Source of the DNA: Metallyticus violacea
Lineage: Eukaryota > Arthropoda > Insecta > Mantodea > Metallyticidae
Direction: 5' to 3'
Assembly (NCBI GenBank): GCA_030762175.1
Contig: CM060833.1
Coordinates: 6,699,001 to 6,763,000, forward strand
Length of the DNA: 64,000 nt
Shown: positions 10,380 through 21,234 of the stretch, in pieces
Layout: each line of letters starts with the position of its first letter
How positions within the stretch are numbered: position 1 is the first letter of the stretch
Position numbers and translations under genes: made by a program
Notes under the pieces: generated by a model
The model's input: only the letters and a program-made list of their open reading frames with translations
Told to the model about the DNA's origin: nothing
The model's database searches: none

Positions 10380-11307
10380 AATATTAAATATTCAGGAAGA
10401 ATATCTAAACTTAAATTTTGGGAAATGCGGTTAAATTAAGTGTTTGAGAAACATGCTCAAAGTTATCATTGGGAAGTTTGGTTAACTGAAATGGTTGGGA
10501 AGGGTGGTAGAGGATTTCGAAGTATATAAATAAAAAGCGTTTGTCTTTCAACATTCACAAGTTAAAAGTTTGTCAATTTTTTTTAAAAAATTGCTTAATA
10601 TGATATTTTGACGTTTGTAAAAAACACAGAAAATGCCAGAGATGTTGCAGCGCTCTCTGCAGCCCCTTGTGGGTCTCCTGGTGCCCCCAAACGGCATGTT
10701 ACAGATACCTCTGCGACTCCATATTTTAAAATTAAAACTATGTTTTCTATGGATCCCGCAAAGAGGGTGGATAGGATGCGCGCGCATGTGGAGCCTCGCC
10801 CTGCCGATAAAATGCTGGGAAAGGTCATTACGTCACGACTGCTAGCATACAGTACGTGGATATGCAGCGCTGTTATTTTATCCACTGCAGTTCAATGAAT
10901 TACCATAAATTGATTGGCTATAAATAGAAGAACTTTCACCCATAAGATGATTTTTTCATGAAGTTTTGTGTCGCTATTTCTAGAATGTGATAAGAACAGT
11001 GAATTATCCTTATTAAATAGTTTTTAAAACACTTGCAAGCTTTTCTCTTGTAGACTGTTTTATGAAAGGTGCTTAAATGTGAAGAGAAAAAAGTTTCGAC
11101 TGTGTTGGGAGGAGTTTTAAGGAGAAATGTCAATTACACCCACTGTACAGCCCACAATATGTTACCTTCCTCTGTGGATATACTTACGTCTCAAGCTTTT
11201 GTTGTTTATCACTTCTAGCACCGGTATTCCTCTTACGTAATAACCGACAAAGAAAATTCACATTGGCGATTTCAGAATTTTCTCACGTTTTTAAAATGAT
11301 GATATAC
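10380..11307. other. Unassigned, with a TATA/CCAAT-like site
   Basis: A CpG-bearing patch at about 10630-10880 is followed by GATTGGCTATAAATAG. I see no gene downstream: 10950-11300 has only short incidental frames. Confidence 0.4.
10912..10927 (+). promoter_or_regulatory. TATA-box plus inverted CCAAT-like motif
   Basis: GATTGGCTATAAATAG places ATTGG (reverse CCAAT) directly before a textbook TATAAATAG. No transcript start or coding frame supports it; chance occurrence in AT-rich DNA is quite possible. Confidence 0.15.
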
Positions 11308-12260
11308 GAGGGCGATCTAAAATGAATTACATGGTAGTTTTTGTCATGCAACACAGTCCAATGCACATGGAATCTCTCGGTTACTCCCTATCAACGTCAA
11401 GGCATCGTTGCCTCCTTTTTCATAACTTCATTATCGCGTCGCAAAATCATACACCACCACCTGTGGACAGCTGCCTGAATTGTTTCCGACTTTTTTGTTG
11501 CTCGCAGAGAACTTTTCATGTTGTCCTATATAATCAGACGGGTGAATACGGTGGATGCTGCACAACAATGAACTATAGCGATGCCAGCCAGCTTTACGGT
11601 TGTAATGTTGCTGTGTGAAGCCGCGCATTGTCATACCGACCAGTATCCTTTTGCTGTTGAGGAAGCCAGTTCATTAGCAGCATGCCAAAAGTGTCCGAAA
11701 AGAAGGTTGCCTGCAAATGGAGCGGTCGAAATTTGGACTGTGGATGTTTCCATTGCATGGATTGAACTTTCTTCAATGCTGTGTGCTGGTGACACCATGA
11801 CTCATCACCAGTCACCAGCTTCTGCAAAAATTTCGGATCTTTATCATGCATTTTCGGTAGCCGATGACAGACTTTAACCCTTTTGTCCGTCTGTGGCAGA
11901 TTCCAGTCAAATCCAAATAGTCGTAAGTAATGGTGTGCAGAGTTGCGCGGCCGAGGCCTGTCTGACATTTCAGTTCATGTTATGGACCTATCAGCCATAA
12001 TCAATTCAGACAAAACCTCAATGTTCCTGTGAGACCGCGATTTGACGGATGACAGTACTCACATTTCCTGCTGCTGACTTGATCCACTTGTAAACGGCCC
12101 TCCGTATTGATACACTCCGGAGATAAAACAGCTGTCAAACCAATGAACAAAGGTTGGTAAAATTGCGCCAAAGAAGCCGAGGACTGTTCTGTCAGCTGGA
12201 AAAGTGGTGGCCAGTGTTTTTGGAATTCCCATGGCATACTCCTTGGAAAAAGGCAGAAAC
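11308..12260 (-). mobile_element. Mariner-like element M3, copy a
   Basis: Left terminus follows TA with CGAGGGCGATCTAAAATG. On the minus strand 11594-11968 reads KRVKVCHRLPKMHDKDPKFL then QKLVTGDESW (first catalytic Asp), SMQWKHPQS, and later YDNARLHTAT (second catalytic Asp region), followed further left by a worn HRIHPSDYI (third Asp region). N-terminal text at 12001-12100, HRNIEVLSELIMADRSIT, fits the linker before the second helix-turn-helix. Many frameshifts. The right terminus is not found. The copy at 30516-32110 is the same family. Confidence 0.75.
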
Positions 12261-12329
12261 ATAACTAGGGCCCATTATACATCAGTGTAGGGTCGTTTGA
12301 AATATACATTGAATGAAAAACGACTAAGA

Positions 12330-12560
12330 TTGGTACACAAAAATAATTTTTCACCAGAACAATACTACAGCTCACATAGTAGACATAAAGTGGGCTTCGA
12401 ACTGATTCCTCATCCACCGTATTCTCCACATTTAGCCCCAAGTGACTTTTTCCCATTCTCGAACTTGGCAGGGAGAAGTTTTCATCAAGTGACGAAAGTG
12501 ATCGTCGCCATCATTGGATGTTTTGCTGACGAGGAACATGTCAATACACTCATATCGAAA
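12330..12560 (+). mobile_element. Mariner-like transposase C-terminal fragment
   Basis: Plus-strand frame 12390-12540 reads GFELIPHPPYSPHLAPSDFF and then PFSNLAGRSFHQ, the third catalytic Asp motif (PPYSPDLAPSD) and the following linker of a mariner transposase. Opposite in strand to the M3 copy at its left, so it is a separate insertion. The preceding HDNAP motif is too worn to read, and no termini are seen. Confidence 0.75.
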
Positions 12561-13659
12561 CATGCCTCAACAGTTTTCCTGTGTCATCTATGCGCTGTAA
12601 CAAACCCATGTTCCAAAAATGAGTTGCTGTTTTTAACTGGAAGTAGACTAAAATTAGTTGATAAATTCTTGGAACATAACATGGTGCTGTAGACTACCCT
12701 GAGAAGCGACAGTCTTTTGTCATAACTGCCGCTCACACCGTATCAAAAGAGGCGGCAAACTTTTGATAATGGTCGTTGCTCGATATTCCAACAGTAACAC
12801 TGATAAACTCTCCCGCAGTACTATGTTTGTCTACTGTTAAATCCTCGACCGTTATTGGCTCAAGCTAAAATATTATTGGTGTTCAAGATAGAATTATCAA
12901 CGGCTCTGAAAAAAAAATGCAGTGATGCAGTTGTCACTTATTCGAAGTAAGCCGGTTGATTACATGGTGAACATGGCGGCATTTATAAGAATGTGAAAAT
13001 AACACGAGTATTTGTTATGCATAGTGCTGAAAGAACTTGTGTTTTAATCTCTGCATTAAAACCAGTCACTTTTGTTTTACTTTCATTCTTGCAAGACACT
13101 AACAGGGACGGTCGATCGTCTCCCAGTATCCGGAAATTCCGGCTGCATTTCCAATTCGTACTCTTCCTTTGCAGCTACACGGCATTTTTCACTTTCGATC
13201 TCAGGTGTTTGCAGTTGAAAACGGCAGCTAATTTTTAGAACATGGAGTTCTTATAGCACATAGATCACACAGGAAAATTGTTGAGGCATGTTTCGATATG
13301 ACATGTTCCTTATGAGTTTGATAGATCCTTATTTTTCCCATAGAATGTAAAATTTGGAAACTCGCTGGACCAAGTGTATAGACATCGACGTTAAGAAATA
13401 AAGTTTGTTATGAAAAAATAATTTTTCTTGCATTTTTACCAAACACTTGTAATTCCTTTGAATTGTAAATTTCCTGCTTATGACTGAAACATATACAGGA
13501 AATTGTCTTCATAGGTGTATGCTCCTGAAATCTGGATGCAGACCGAAGCGCGATTCATCTAGGAACATGCCTGTTGTGCTACCGAAACCGTACCAGATTT
13601 CCAGGGCTGTATACCTTAATGGACGAAAATATATAAAAACTGCCACAGTTGTATCTGTT
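12561..13659. other. Unassigned
   Basis: No element or gene recognised. The terminal part (13480-13660) may belong to the hAT remnant that follows, but similarity to its second copy is not clear there. Confidence 0.4.
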
Positions 13660-14460
13660 GGTATTTAACAGAGTCCTGAAGTTAGGCAAAATGCCTTCTC
13701 TATCTGGGTAGATATCTTTAATAGTCAGATAGAAATGAACATGTTTCCATATATTTCGTGCCGGTAGATCAAGTTTTTATTTTGTCTTTTTAATAAGGTT
13801 TAACTCCCCCCCCCTCGCCCATTTTTGTCTGTTTTGGATGAAAATTTTTCTGCATTTATTTACACATTTTAAAAAGCACACAAAGAATATATCGAAGTGA
13901 AAAAAACTTATAAAAAATGAAATGGCATTTCACTTCACAAAAATATCTATCGAGAATAATATTATACATTTATTTCTTTTCAAGAAGCCAAAAATTTCTT
14001 CTCTACCCATTCACTTAATTTCTTTAAGAAGTAGAACCTCTATTAGTGAAATAGAGATTTGAATAGTCCTGGCGAACGACCTTGTATCGATCTGCGCGAG
14101 ACATTTCTAGGAAATTTGTGGGGGAGGGTAACTTCTCAGCTGTATAAATATAACAAACAATTGCAAGCGAGAAAGATGAGAGCGGTACAGCTGTGTAATA
14201 AACCGTCCCTACAAGGTGTTCGGTACGGAAGTAAGAGAGATACTAACCTGATTCCCTTATAAACTCATAAACAGAAAATGAACTTGACCAGAAACCACTG
14301 CGTATCTTTTGCTCATTCGCAAGGACTATTCAACAGTTACATGATATCCTGAAAGGTGAATGTTCTGTTGTAGCTGGTATGAGTCCTTTCGAATTAACTT
14401 GTTTTAAATATGCTCCATTCACTTCAGTGGAAATAGAACGTTCTTTTGAAAGATAAAAAC
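13660..14460 (+). mobile_element. hAT-type remnant, copy 1
   Basis: About 0.8 kb that is repeated in the same orientation at 26255-27240. Near its 3' end the frame reads CSVVAGMSPFELTCFKYAP then FTSVEIERSF, the hAT dimerisation motif (YxPxTSxxxERSFS). Upstream, shared blocks include TCTATCTGGGT near 13698, AATGGCATTTCACTT near 13922 and ACCCATTCACTTAA near 14004. The transposase core is not readable; this is either a very decayed or a non-autonomous hAT. A smaller element with inverted termini lies inside at 14057-14338. Confidence 0.6.
14057..14338 (+). mobile_element. Small inverted-repeat element (MITE-like) inside hAT copy 1
   Basis: Left end GAATAGTCCTGGCGAACGAC; right end is its inverted form GCTCATTCGCAAGGACTATTC. 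The same ~280-bp block sits at the equivalent place in hAT copy 2 (26750-27033), where the termini are perfect. Non-coding. Confidence 0.65.
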
Positions 14461-14518
14461 AGGGTTGTTATTCATCATGATTACCTTTCAAATATATCTA
14501 TCGTCAATTATTTTTATA

Positions 14519-14737
14519 TTGTGTAACTCCCGTTTTTACTACTGAGGCATCCCAGGCGGTGAACACTGATGATACGTGAGATTAAATGAAAACTGGGAAA
14601 GGAATTTTCAAGAACTATATTTAGGGTGCCTTCCCAGCATTTGCCATTTATGAGAACCTGAAAAAATACCCTGCCAAAGAGGACGGTCTTCAATCAATCC
14701 AAACCTCCGTGTCTTGACCATCTCGGCCACCACCCTT
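14519..14737 (-). mobile_element. SINE-A, degenerate
   Basis: On the minus strand: eroded head at 14737-14690 (GGTGGCCGAGATGG), body CATAAATGGCAAATGCTGGG, and 3' end GATGCCTCAGTAGTAAAAAC. The B box is damaged. Recognised by alignment by eye with the better copies at 36864 and 57120. Confidence 0.8.
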
Positions 14738-15000
14738 ATCGATGATTTTCTAATATATTTATCCCATTCATAAAAAGCGATTTCTTCATTTTTGCAAAAT
14801 AACTTTTGATGCGAATTTCTTTACTGCTTTTTTTTGGGGGGGGGGGGTATGGCCGAGGGAGTCAAATCCGTTGTTAGCAGAATGAGGAAAGCTTTCGTGT
14901 CTTAAGTCAAATAGTTTTGAGGTCACGATCGCAAACTTATGCGCTGGTGCGTTTCCATGATAAAACAAAATATTTTCCTCCGCTAAATGACAACGATTCT

Positions 15001-15138
15001 TATACCTTATCTGTTAAGTAAATAATTGCAGCTCCGCTGTGTTCAGTTGTTCAGATATAGCTGCATAAAGAAGTCTATGTGTAGAAGATTGTGACATGTT
15101 CAAATAGAGTATCGAGCTGTTATTAAGTTGTTCACAAA
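15001..15138 (+). mobile_element. M1 5' fragment fused to an M2 copy
   Basis: TATCTGTTAAGTAAATAATT then TGCATAAAGAAGTCTATGTG and GAAGATTGTGACATGTTCAA are the M1 leader and transposase start as seen at 21450-21545. The M1 sequence stops at about 15138 and M2 (opposite strand) begins, with no terminus from either element between them. Confidence 0.85.
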
Positions 15139-16104
15139 TCGAGGACCTCTTCGTCCTATCCAGTATCTTGGAAGATTGCCATCAAGGTACGCATGTACAT
15201 CTCGGTGATAATGTGGCGGTGCACGATCCTGTTGGAAGTAAAATTCCTCATTTCCATGGAGTGTATGAACGGCAGGTAAGACGGATGTACGTATCATGTT
15301 CAGGTACACAGAGTCAGTTACTGTTCCTTCAAAAAAGAATGGTTCAATTAGACCCCTAGATGACAACTCACACCAAACATTAATTCCAGGTAAATTAACA
15401 GCCTTTTCCAAAATAACATGTGGATTATTTGCACACCAGCAGACAGTTATGCCGGTTAACAGTTCCGTTCAACTTAAATTGTGTCTCATCGGACCAAACA
15501 ACTTTCCCTACGAAGGCCTCATCCTCTTGCAGCATGTTCCGAAACCACTCACAGTGCTGCATTCTCTGATCTTCATTTAATGCATGCAAAAGTCTTGGTA
15601 TGAAAACTTTCAACTTTGCTGTTTTAATAATACGACGTACGCTGGTTTTGCTAATCCCCGTCTCACGTGCACATTGCTCTGTAGATTTCTGCAGTGAGTG
15701 CTCAAAACGCTCCAAAACCATAGCCGAGGACGCGGGGCTTGTTGCTGTGCGAGGTCTCCCAGATCTGACCTTGTCAACATCGCATACGGTACCACGAATC
15801 TCAAATTTGTCTCGAATACGTGCAATTATTACTTGCGTTGGCGGTTCTGTTCTGTACACACGTCTCCATTATCTTTGAACTTCAACAACATTCTCGGTTT
15901 TCCATTACTACTTCAAAATTGCTTTCCGCTGTTCAAACGATAATCTTGGGTCCATTTGGTTGTAGCAACGCTATCATAATATATGTGAGTCACATGTGTT
16001 TACAGAACATCATACTACACATTACTGTTGCTTTTCGGTTCAACTTTGAAACATATTAAATAGATATCTACTGTGTAAGTGTGTATACATTGTTGCAACC
16101 TGGG
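15139..16104 (-). mobile_element. M2 element, N-terminal two thirds
   Basis: Most informative M2 copy. Minus strand, from the right terminus (reverse of CATTGTTGCAACCTGGG near 16104): the leader, then frame 15425-15859 with VYRTEPPTQVIIARIRDKF, RSGRPRTATSP, ARETGISKTSVRRIIK (helix-turn-helix) and KVVWSDETQFKLNG (first catalytic Asp), then frame 15100-15411 with NVWCELSSRGLIEPFFFEGT, FYFQQDRAPPHY (second catalytic Asp) and YWIGRRGP. The part with the third Asp and C-terminus is cut off at 15139. At least two frameshifts separate the pieces. Combining this copy with 9611 implies about 41 residues between the second and third Asp, as in DD41D (rosa-like) mariners; that spacing is a cross-copy inference. 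Confidence 0.9.
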
Positions 16105-17148
16105 TATATATATATATAGGGTTACGTATTTCCTAGTTTGATATTACATAATATATAATCTGCATAAGAATCCAATTTAACACTTTTAATGGAGCAAGAA
16201 GGAAAGAAAGAAAAAGATCTTAGATCATTGTATGCCTCGGTTTCTAATTTCAGCAAATCACAGACTTATAAGCAAAATTCCTTGTTATTTAGAAGGAAAG
16301 AGGAATCAGAAAAAATATAAAGTACAACACTAACAACAATAAATACTTCGCTATGACAGAATATCGCAAAAACCGAAAAGGGAAAAGGTGTTTCTCACAT
16401 TTTTCACGTTCATTCCATTGTTCTAACATTTATAAACGTGAACGATGAAATGTTCCTTTCTCAAGAACGCTCGGAAAGTGCCTTCTGAATCTGTAGATGT
16501 CGGAACAAATGACTGTGCGCACGACCGTCAAGTTTTATCGCTATGGTTACCAGTGATGCCATCGGTATTAAGAGCTTATGTCATTCTGCGTCTGGAGTCT
16601 CATTCACGCAATGCACACAACATTTAACAGACCACAATTGGCTGCAACGAGGCAGTTAATGTTTGCTGGCCTACAGGATTACTACGCAGGGATTCCTGAT
16701 ATCAAGATATCCCATGGGGCTCCAACAGGGATTCCGGTTAACTCCGTTATAAAGCACTCAAATCGGTCTGATAGCTTTAGAGTACTTTGATCCCTAATTC
16801 ATTCCAGAGGCTTTTAAAAAGTATTTCATGTAATAATGTAGCTATTGATAATTAAATATTTAATTTTTAAAAGTAACTCATGAAAATTTTGAAGTTCACT
16901 GTCGCAAACTTAACGAGTGAACCGTTTGAGGTGTCAAAACCTGAAACACATACGGAAAGTTCTGAGATACGAGTGGCTTTCAAAAATATTTATAAATGTC
17001 ACCTTAAAGTCCAAACTAAGGACTGAATTAGAAAACTTGTACTCATAATCCTTCAACGTACTCCCCATTTTCTCCCCACACAGCTGTAGACAATGCAGTC
17101 ACTTGTCAAAAGTACTACGGAACGAAATTGCCAACAGCGATGAATTTA
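16105..17148. other. Unassigned
   Basis: No element, SINE or exon recognised. Short TA run at 16107-16119. Confidence 0.45.
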
Positions 17149-17150
17149 TA

Positions 17151-18306
17151 CGAGGGTAGATCCATAAGTTTCCGGCCTAACCATTTTCTAGGTATGATAA
17201 AGAGAAAAACTATATTTTACTTTTCAATATAGTTACTGTTTATTGCAATACACTTCTCAAATCTTTGAATTAACATTTCAACCCCCCCCCCCAAATAGCC
17301 AGAAGTCTTGTCTGAAAAATGGACATAAACAGCATCCGTCACTTTTTCGTCACACTTAAATTTCCTTCCTTGAAGGTCCTTCTTGAGTTTTGAGGAGAGG
17401 AAATAGTCACTGGGAGCTAGATCTGGGCATTAGGGTGGATGGTCTATCTCCTTGAAGCCACATTTCTTCACAGCTTCCTTTGCAACAAGAGCTGTGTGCA
17501 CAGGCGCGTTGTCATGAAGAAGGTGCACACCACCACTCAGCTTTCCTCGTCTTTTCTCTTTGATGGAAGCACGTAGTCTGTGCAGTAGGTCAGTATAGTA
17601 CTCCCAATTTACTGTGGTGTTCCTCTCCTTGAAGTCAATGAAGAGTATTCCTTCACAGTCCCAAAAGATTGTGGTCATGAAGAAGACTGGTTGACCCAGT
17701 GACCTTGGCCTTTAGAGACGGTGCTTCGCCAGGTTTATGTCACTCCATTGATTCTCATTTGGACAAGGGATCATAGTAGACAACCATGGTTTCATCTCCT
17801 GTATCAATGGTTTTCAGAACTTCTTTCTCGTTGCCATGGTAGAGCTCCAAAAATGCCTGACAACAGATGACTAGTTGCTGCTTTTGGACTGAGGAAAGAA
17901 GTCTTAGGCACCCATCTTGCACTAACCTTATTCATGTTTAAATGTTCATGAATAATTCAAAGGACTGTTGGTTTAGAAAGGCCCAATCTTGCTGCTATTT
18001 CTGTAATTATGAACCACCGGTCTTCCACAAGAGCGAAGTTTTCAGGAGTGAGCACCTCCAAGGGACGATCTGCATGCTCTTCGTCTTCAAGGCTTTCTCG
18101 ACCCATTCGAAAGTTTCGCCCATACTTTTATGGTAGAATATGAGGGGGATGCTTCCCCACATACACCGTCCAATCGCTGTTTAATTTTAATTTGGAATAA
18201 CTACTACAATTATTACCTTAACAAATATGGGCATGACACCAGACAAGAATTTTGTGAAGGCGATAATCCTTATCGGCCAGGTCGGAAACTTATGGACTTA
18301 CCCTCG
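17151..18306 (-). mobile_element. M1 mariner with both termini and TA target sites
   Basis: Left terminus CGAGGGTAGATCCATAAGTT, right terminus ending GGACTTACCCTCG (inverted match), TA on both outer sides (17149-17150, 18307-18308). Minus-strand frame 17430-17678 reads FWDCEGILFIDFKERNTTVN and LLHDNAPVHTALVAKEAVKK then CGFKEIDHPP. The N-terminal region (GESLEDE-type hinge, SKTTVLRII helix) is present at 17950-18150 but frameshifted. About 1.16 kb against roughly 1.26 kb for the copy at 49291; the leader is shortened. Inactive. Confidence 0.9.
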
Positions 18307-18312
18307 TACCCC

Positions 18313-18398
18313 CTAAAAATCCGCTTACTCTGGTCGGAATTGAACCCACGATATCGGGTCTACGAGGCAAGTAGGGTTACCCCTAAACCACTGGTACT
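18313..18398 (-). mobile_element. SINE-B tRNA-like head only
   Basis: Minus strand: CCAGTGGTTTAGGGGTAACC (A box region) and GTGGGTTCAATTCC (B box), matching the SINE-B head but without the body. It starts about 6 bp from the end of the M1 element. A true tRNA is unlikely because the arms do not pair cleanly by eye and the same head tops full SINE-B copies elsewhere. Confidence 0.55.
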
Positions 18399-18529
18399 GA
18401 CATTCTCCTTTGTTGAAATCATTTTATAAATGCTGAATGCTATGCTCTTGGGATAGAGTACAAATATGTTCTTCGTGCTCATATACTGAGGCTCCAGGCA
18501 ATTCAAATTGTTGACCATGAATTGTTTTT

Positions 18530-19175
18530 TATTTTTGGAAATAAAAAAGTCAAATGACTTGCAGAAATTGGGTAGTTTCTAGTGCATTGTGGGCAGAGGC
18601 GTTGTCGTGTGCAACATGACTCCACTCACACCAGTCTTAGCATGCGCTCTCAGTGCATTAAAGCCCTGAAGCAGGCAATTTGTGATGTCCATCTGACAGC
18701 GACAGTCTTTTGTCCCTCATGTTTCAACATCAATCTCAAATCAACTCATGAAATCTGAAAACGGGCCAAAACTTGCTGATTTATTTGCAAGCTAATTCGC
18801 TTTTGATCCTCAGTCAGCAGTCGCGACATCCATCTTGCTGATAATTTTTAAACAGAATTCTTCCCTGAAAATGTGAAATACACCTTACTCTGAAATGCTC
18901 ATAGTTTCGACAATTTCAAACACATTATAAGGCGATCCTCCAGAACCACGTCGTGCACGTCGTCGATGATTTCTGATTTGTCCAATTTTCGTTGTCCGTT
19001 GCGTGGGTCATCTTCCAAGCTTTCACAGCCAGATACTTCACTTGGAAACTGTTGAATGATGTTGCAGAGTTCCCCAAGAGTGTTTGCCTTATTTGTATGA
19101 ATTTCTGTTACATTCTTTATCAAGTACTTAATAACCGCACGAGATTCCATATTTGTCTTTTTTCCCGAATGCACT
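18530..19175 (-). mobile_element. Mariner-like element, N-terminus plus Asp motif
   Basis: Minus frame 18899-19174 starts MESRAVIKYLIKNVTEIHTN then CESLEDDPRNGQ, the mariner N-terminus and GRExLEDDPRSGRP hinge. Further left (18780-18850) KLSARWMSRLLTEDQKR is readable in another frame, and at 18540-18620 HDNASAHNALETTQFLQ gives the second catalytic Asp. The stretch with the first Asp is missing. Differs from M1 in sequence. Termini not identified. Confidence 0.8.
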
Positions 19176-19330
19176 GCAATAAACAGCTATAGCTACTACG
19201 ATTCTTGACCAATTCATGTATTATTGCAGAAACGTTTCTGTGAAAAATGGCGGATTTTTATGACATAGTGCTTCGAACTGCTGCTGCAATCTGTGGGTCA
19301 TTCCCAGAACTTTTAAATGACTTTCATATA

Positions 19331-20522
19331 CGAGGTGTGATCTAAAAATAACGGAAATTTTCTATTTTGCTAGGTTCATAAATCCGATTTTCATTTTTTT
19401 AGTTTGTTGGTACAATTGTTTCTAACCAATGTTGGCGTTTTCAGCTGTGTTGAATGTTTTGTTTATTGTTGACAGTAGAAAAGGTAAGACGTGTTTTGGT
19501 ATACTCGGCGATTTTTTACTTTCGAAAAAGATGTATCAAAGAATCTGTGTTAAATTTTGTGTGAAAAATGGAATAAAGTGCAACAAAGTATTCCAAATGT
19601 TGACTTGGCTTTTGGCGAATTTACTATGAGCAAGACAAGAGCTTACGAGTGGTACAGACGCTTCAAAGATGACAACCGCCCTGGACGTCCTAGCACATGA
19701 ATAACCGCCGAAGAAGTGAAGAAAATGGTTCTGGGAAATCGCCGAATCATATCAGAGAGATTGCTGATGATGTCGGTATATCATTTGGTTCATGCCAAGC
19801 AATTTTTTTGGATGTTTTGGACATGAAACGTGTGGCAGCAAAGTTTGTTCCGAGATTGCTGAATTTCGAGCAAAAACGGCGTCGCGTAGAATTGCTGAAT
19901 GAAGTCAACAACGGTCCAGAACTTCTTGAAAAGGTCATAATTGGTGACGAAACATGGGTATATGGTAATGACGTCGAAACCAAGGACCAATCGTCCCAAT
20001 GGAAGCTGCCCAAAGAGCCAAGATCGAAAAAAACTCTACAAGTTCGATCAAATGTGAAGGTTCTTCTCGCTGTTTTCTTCGATTTCAATGGCATAGTGCA
20101 TCATTAGTTCCTGCCGTATGGTCGCACGGTCAATAAGGAATACTACCTGGAATTAATGCGCCGTTTGCGTGGTGCAAAACGACCAGATGTGTGGAAATTG
20201 CATCACTATATTGTTCACACCTCACTGCTTGTTCGTGATTTTTTAGCAAAAGCAAAATCGTTATGTTGCCTCAGTCACCATATTCTCTGGACATTTTTTC
20301 TATTCCCGAAGCTGTAGAAAACCATGAAATGACGACATTTTGCCACCATTGATGAGGTAAAAACACAATCGCTGAACGAGCCGAAGGGCATACCGAAAAG
20401 TGAGTTACAGAAGTGAATTATATCCGGAGGGGATTACTTTGAAGGGGCAGAATTGATGGTGATGAATAAATAAAAATTCTTTGAGAAAAACGAATATTAC
20501 CGTTATTTTTGATCTCACCTCG
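19331..20522 (+). mobile_element. Mariner-like element with both termini, best preserved single copy
   Basis: Termini CGAGGTGTGATCTAAAAATA and, inverted at the right end, CGAGGTGAGATCAAAAATAA; TA precedes the left end. About 1.19 kb, a normal mariner length. Transposase in order: ICVKFCVKNGIKCNKVF (19540), TMSKTRAYEWYRRFKDDN and GRPST (19625-19700), then frame 19697-20107 with IREIADDVGISFGSCQ, KFVPRLLNFEQKRRRVE, KVIIGDETWVYG (first Asp), SSQWKLPKEPRSKK and VFFDFNGIVHH followed by TAG at 20105. LPYGRTVNKEYYLELMRR continues after the stop; the second Asp motif is deleted in part (LHHYIVHTSLLVRDFLAK). Two frameshifts and one stop make it inactive. Confidence 0.9.
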
Positions 20523-21234
20523 TCTCCTTTATTGATAATATTCAACCGTTCCATTCAATTAGAATACACCGTGTGAAATGTTTTGGAAAAAAAAAAACAT
20601 TTGCAGATTTTTTTGACCATTATACATGGCGAAAACTCAAGACAAACTACAATTCTTATGGGTAAAACTTAAACAAGGCATGGCAATAGCATAAAAGTCA
20701 AGGCAAGTGAAGAACGAAAGTATATCGAGGCAGCATGAATTTAGCTTTTCACCCCACTATAAGGGTTGTTTTATTGTGGTTTTACGTGTCTATCCCTCAT
20801 TTGTTAGAAACCTCCCCTCTTAAACCATACTCTAGCGCCGCGCGTGGTGAAATACTGAAGTTAGTAGATTCGAAAACCAAAATGGAATGATTTACCCCAC
20901 GTATGCGATCTTCTGCTGTTCAAAATCGATCGCTTTAATTACATCTTGCATACAACTGGAAGTACTCAGGAGAGGAAAGCGGGCTGGGCGGAGCTGTGCT
21001 CTATTGTTGTTGCAGGGAACTGTAAACGTTTTCTGAACATGTTGCTCCAACATTAGTACCGAGGCTAAAAAGCGATTATTTCCATGAAACTTTTTACGAA
21101 AGTGTATGTTGACAGAAGGACGTGGAAACTTGTTAAACGGTGTATGTAACTGTCTGTCTTTAGCGAGCCATTAAAACATTGCTTTAAAAGCGTTTGGGAT
21201 ATGTAACTGGTGTTTTGAGTTCCTGCAATTAATA
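20523..21234. other. Unassigned
   Basis: No element or gene recognised between the mariner terminus and the decayed tandem repeat. Confidence 0.45.

Noticed and set aside
15600..15943. Plus-strand frames of 80-92 codons
   Set aside because: They are antisense to the clear M2 transposase frame on the minus strand.
18313..18398. Possible functional tRNA gene
   Set aside because: The head matches SINE-B copies and the acceptor stem does not pair, so it is called a SINE fragment.
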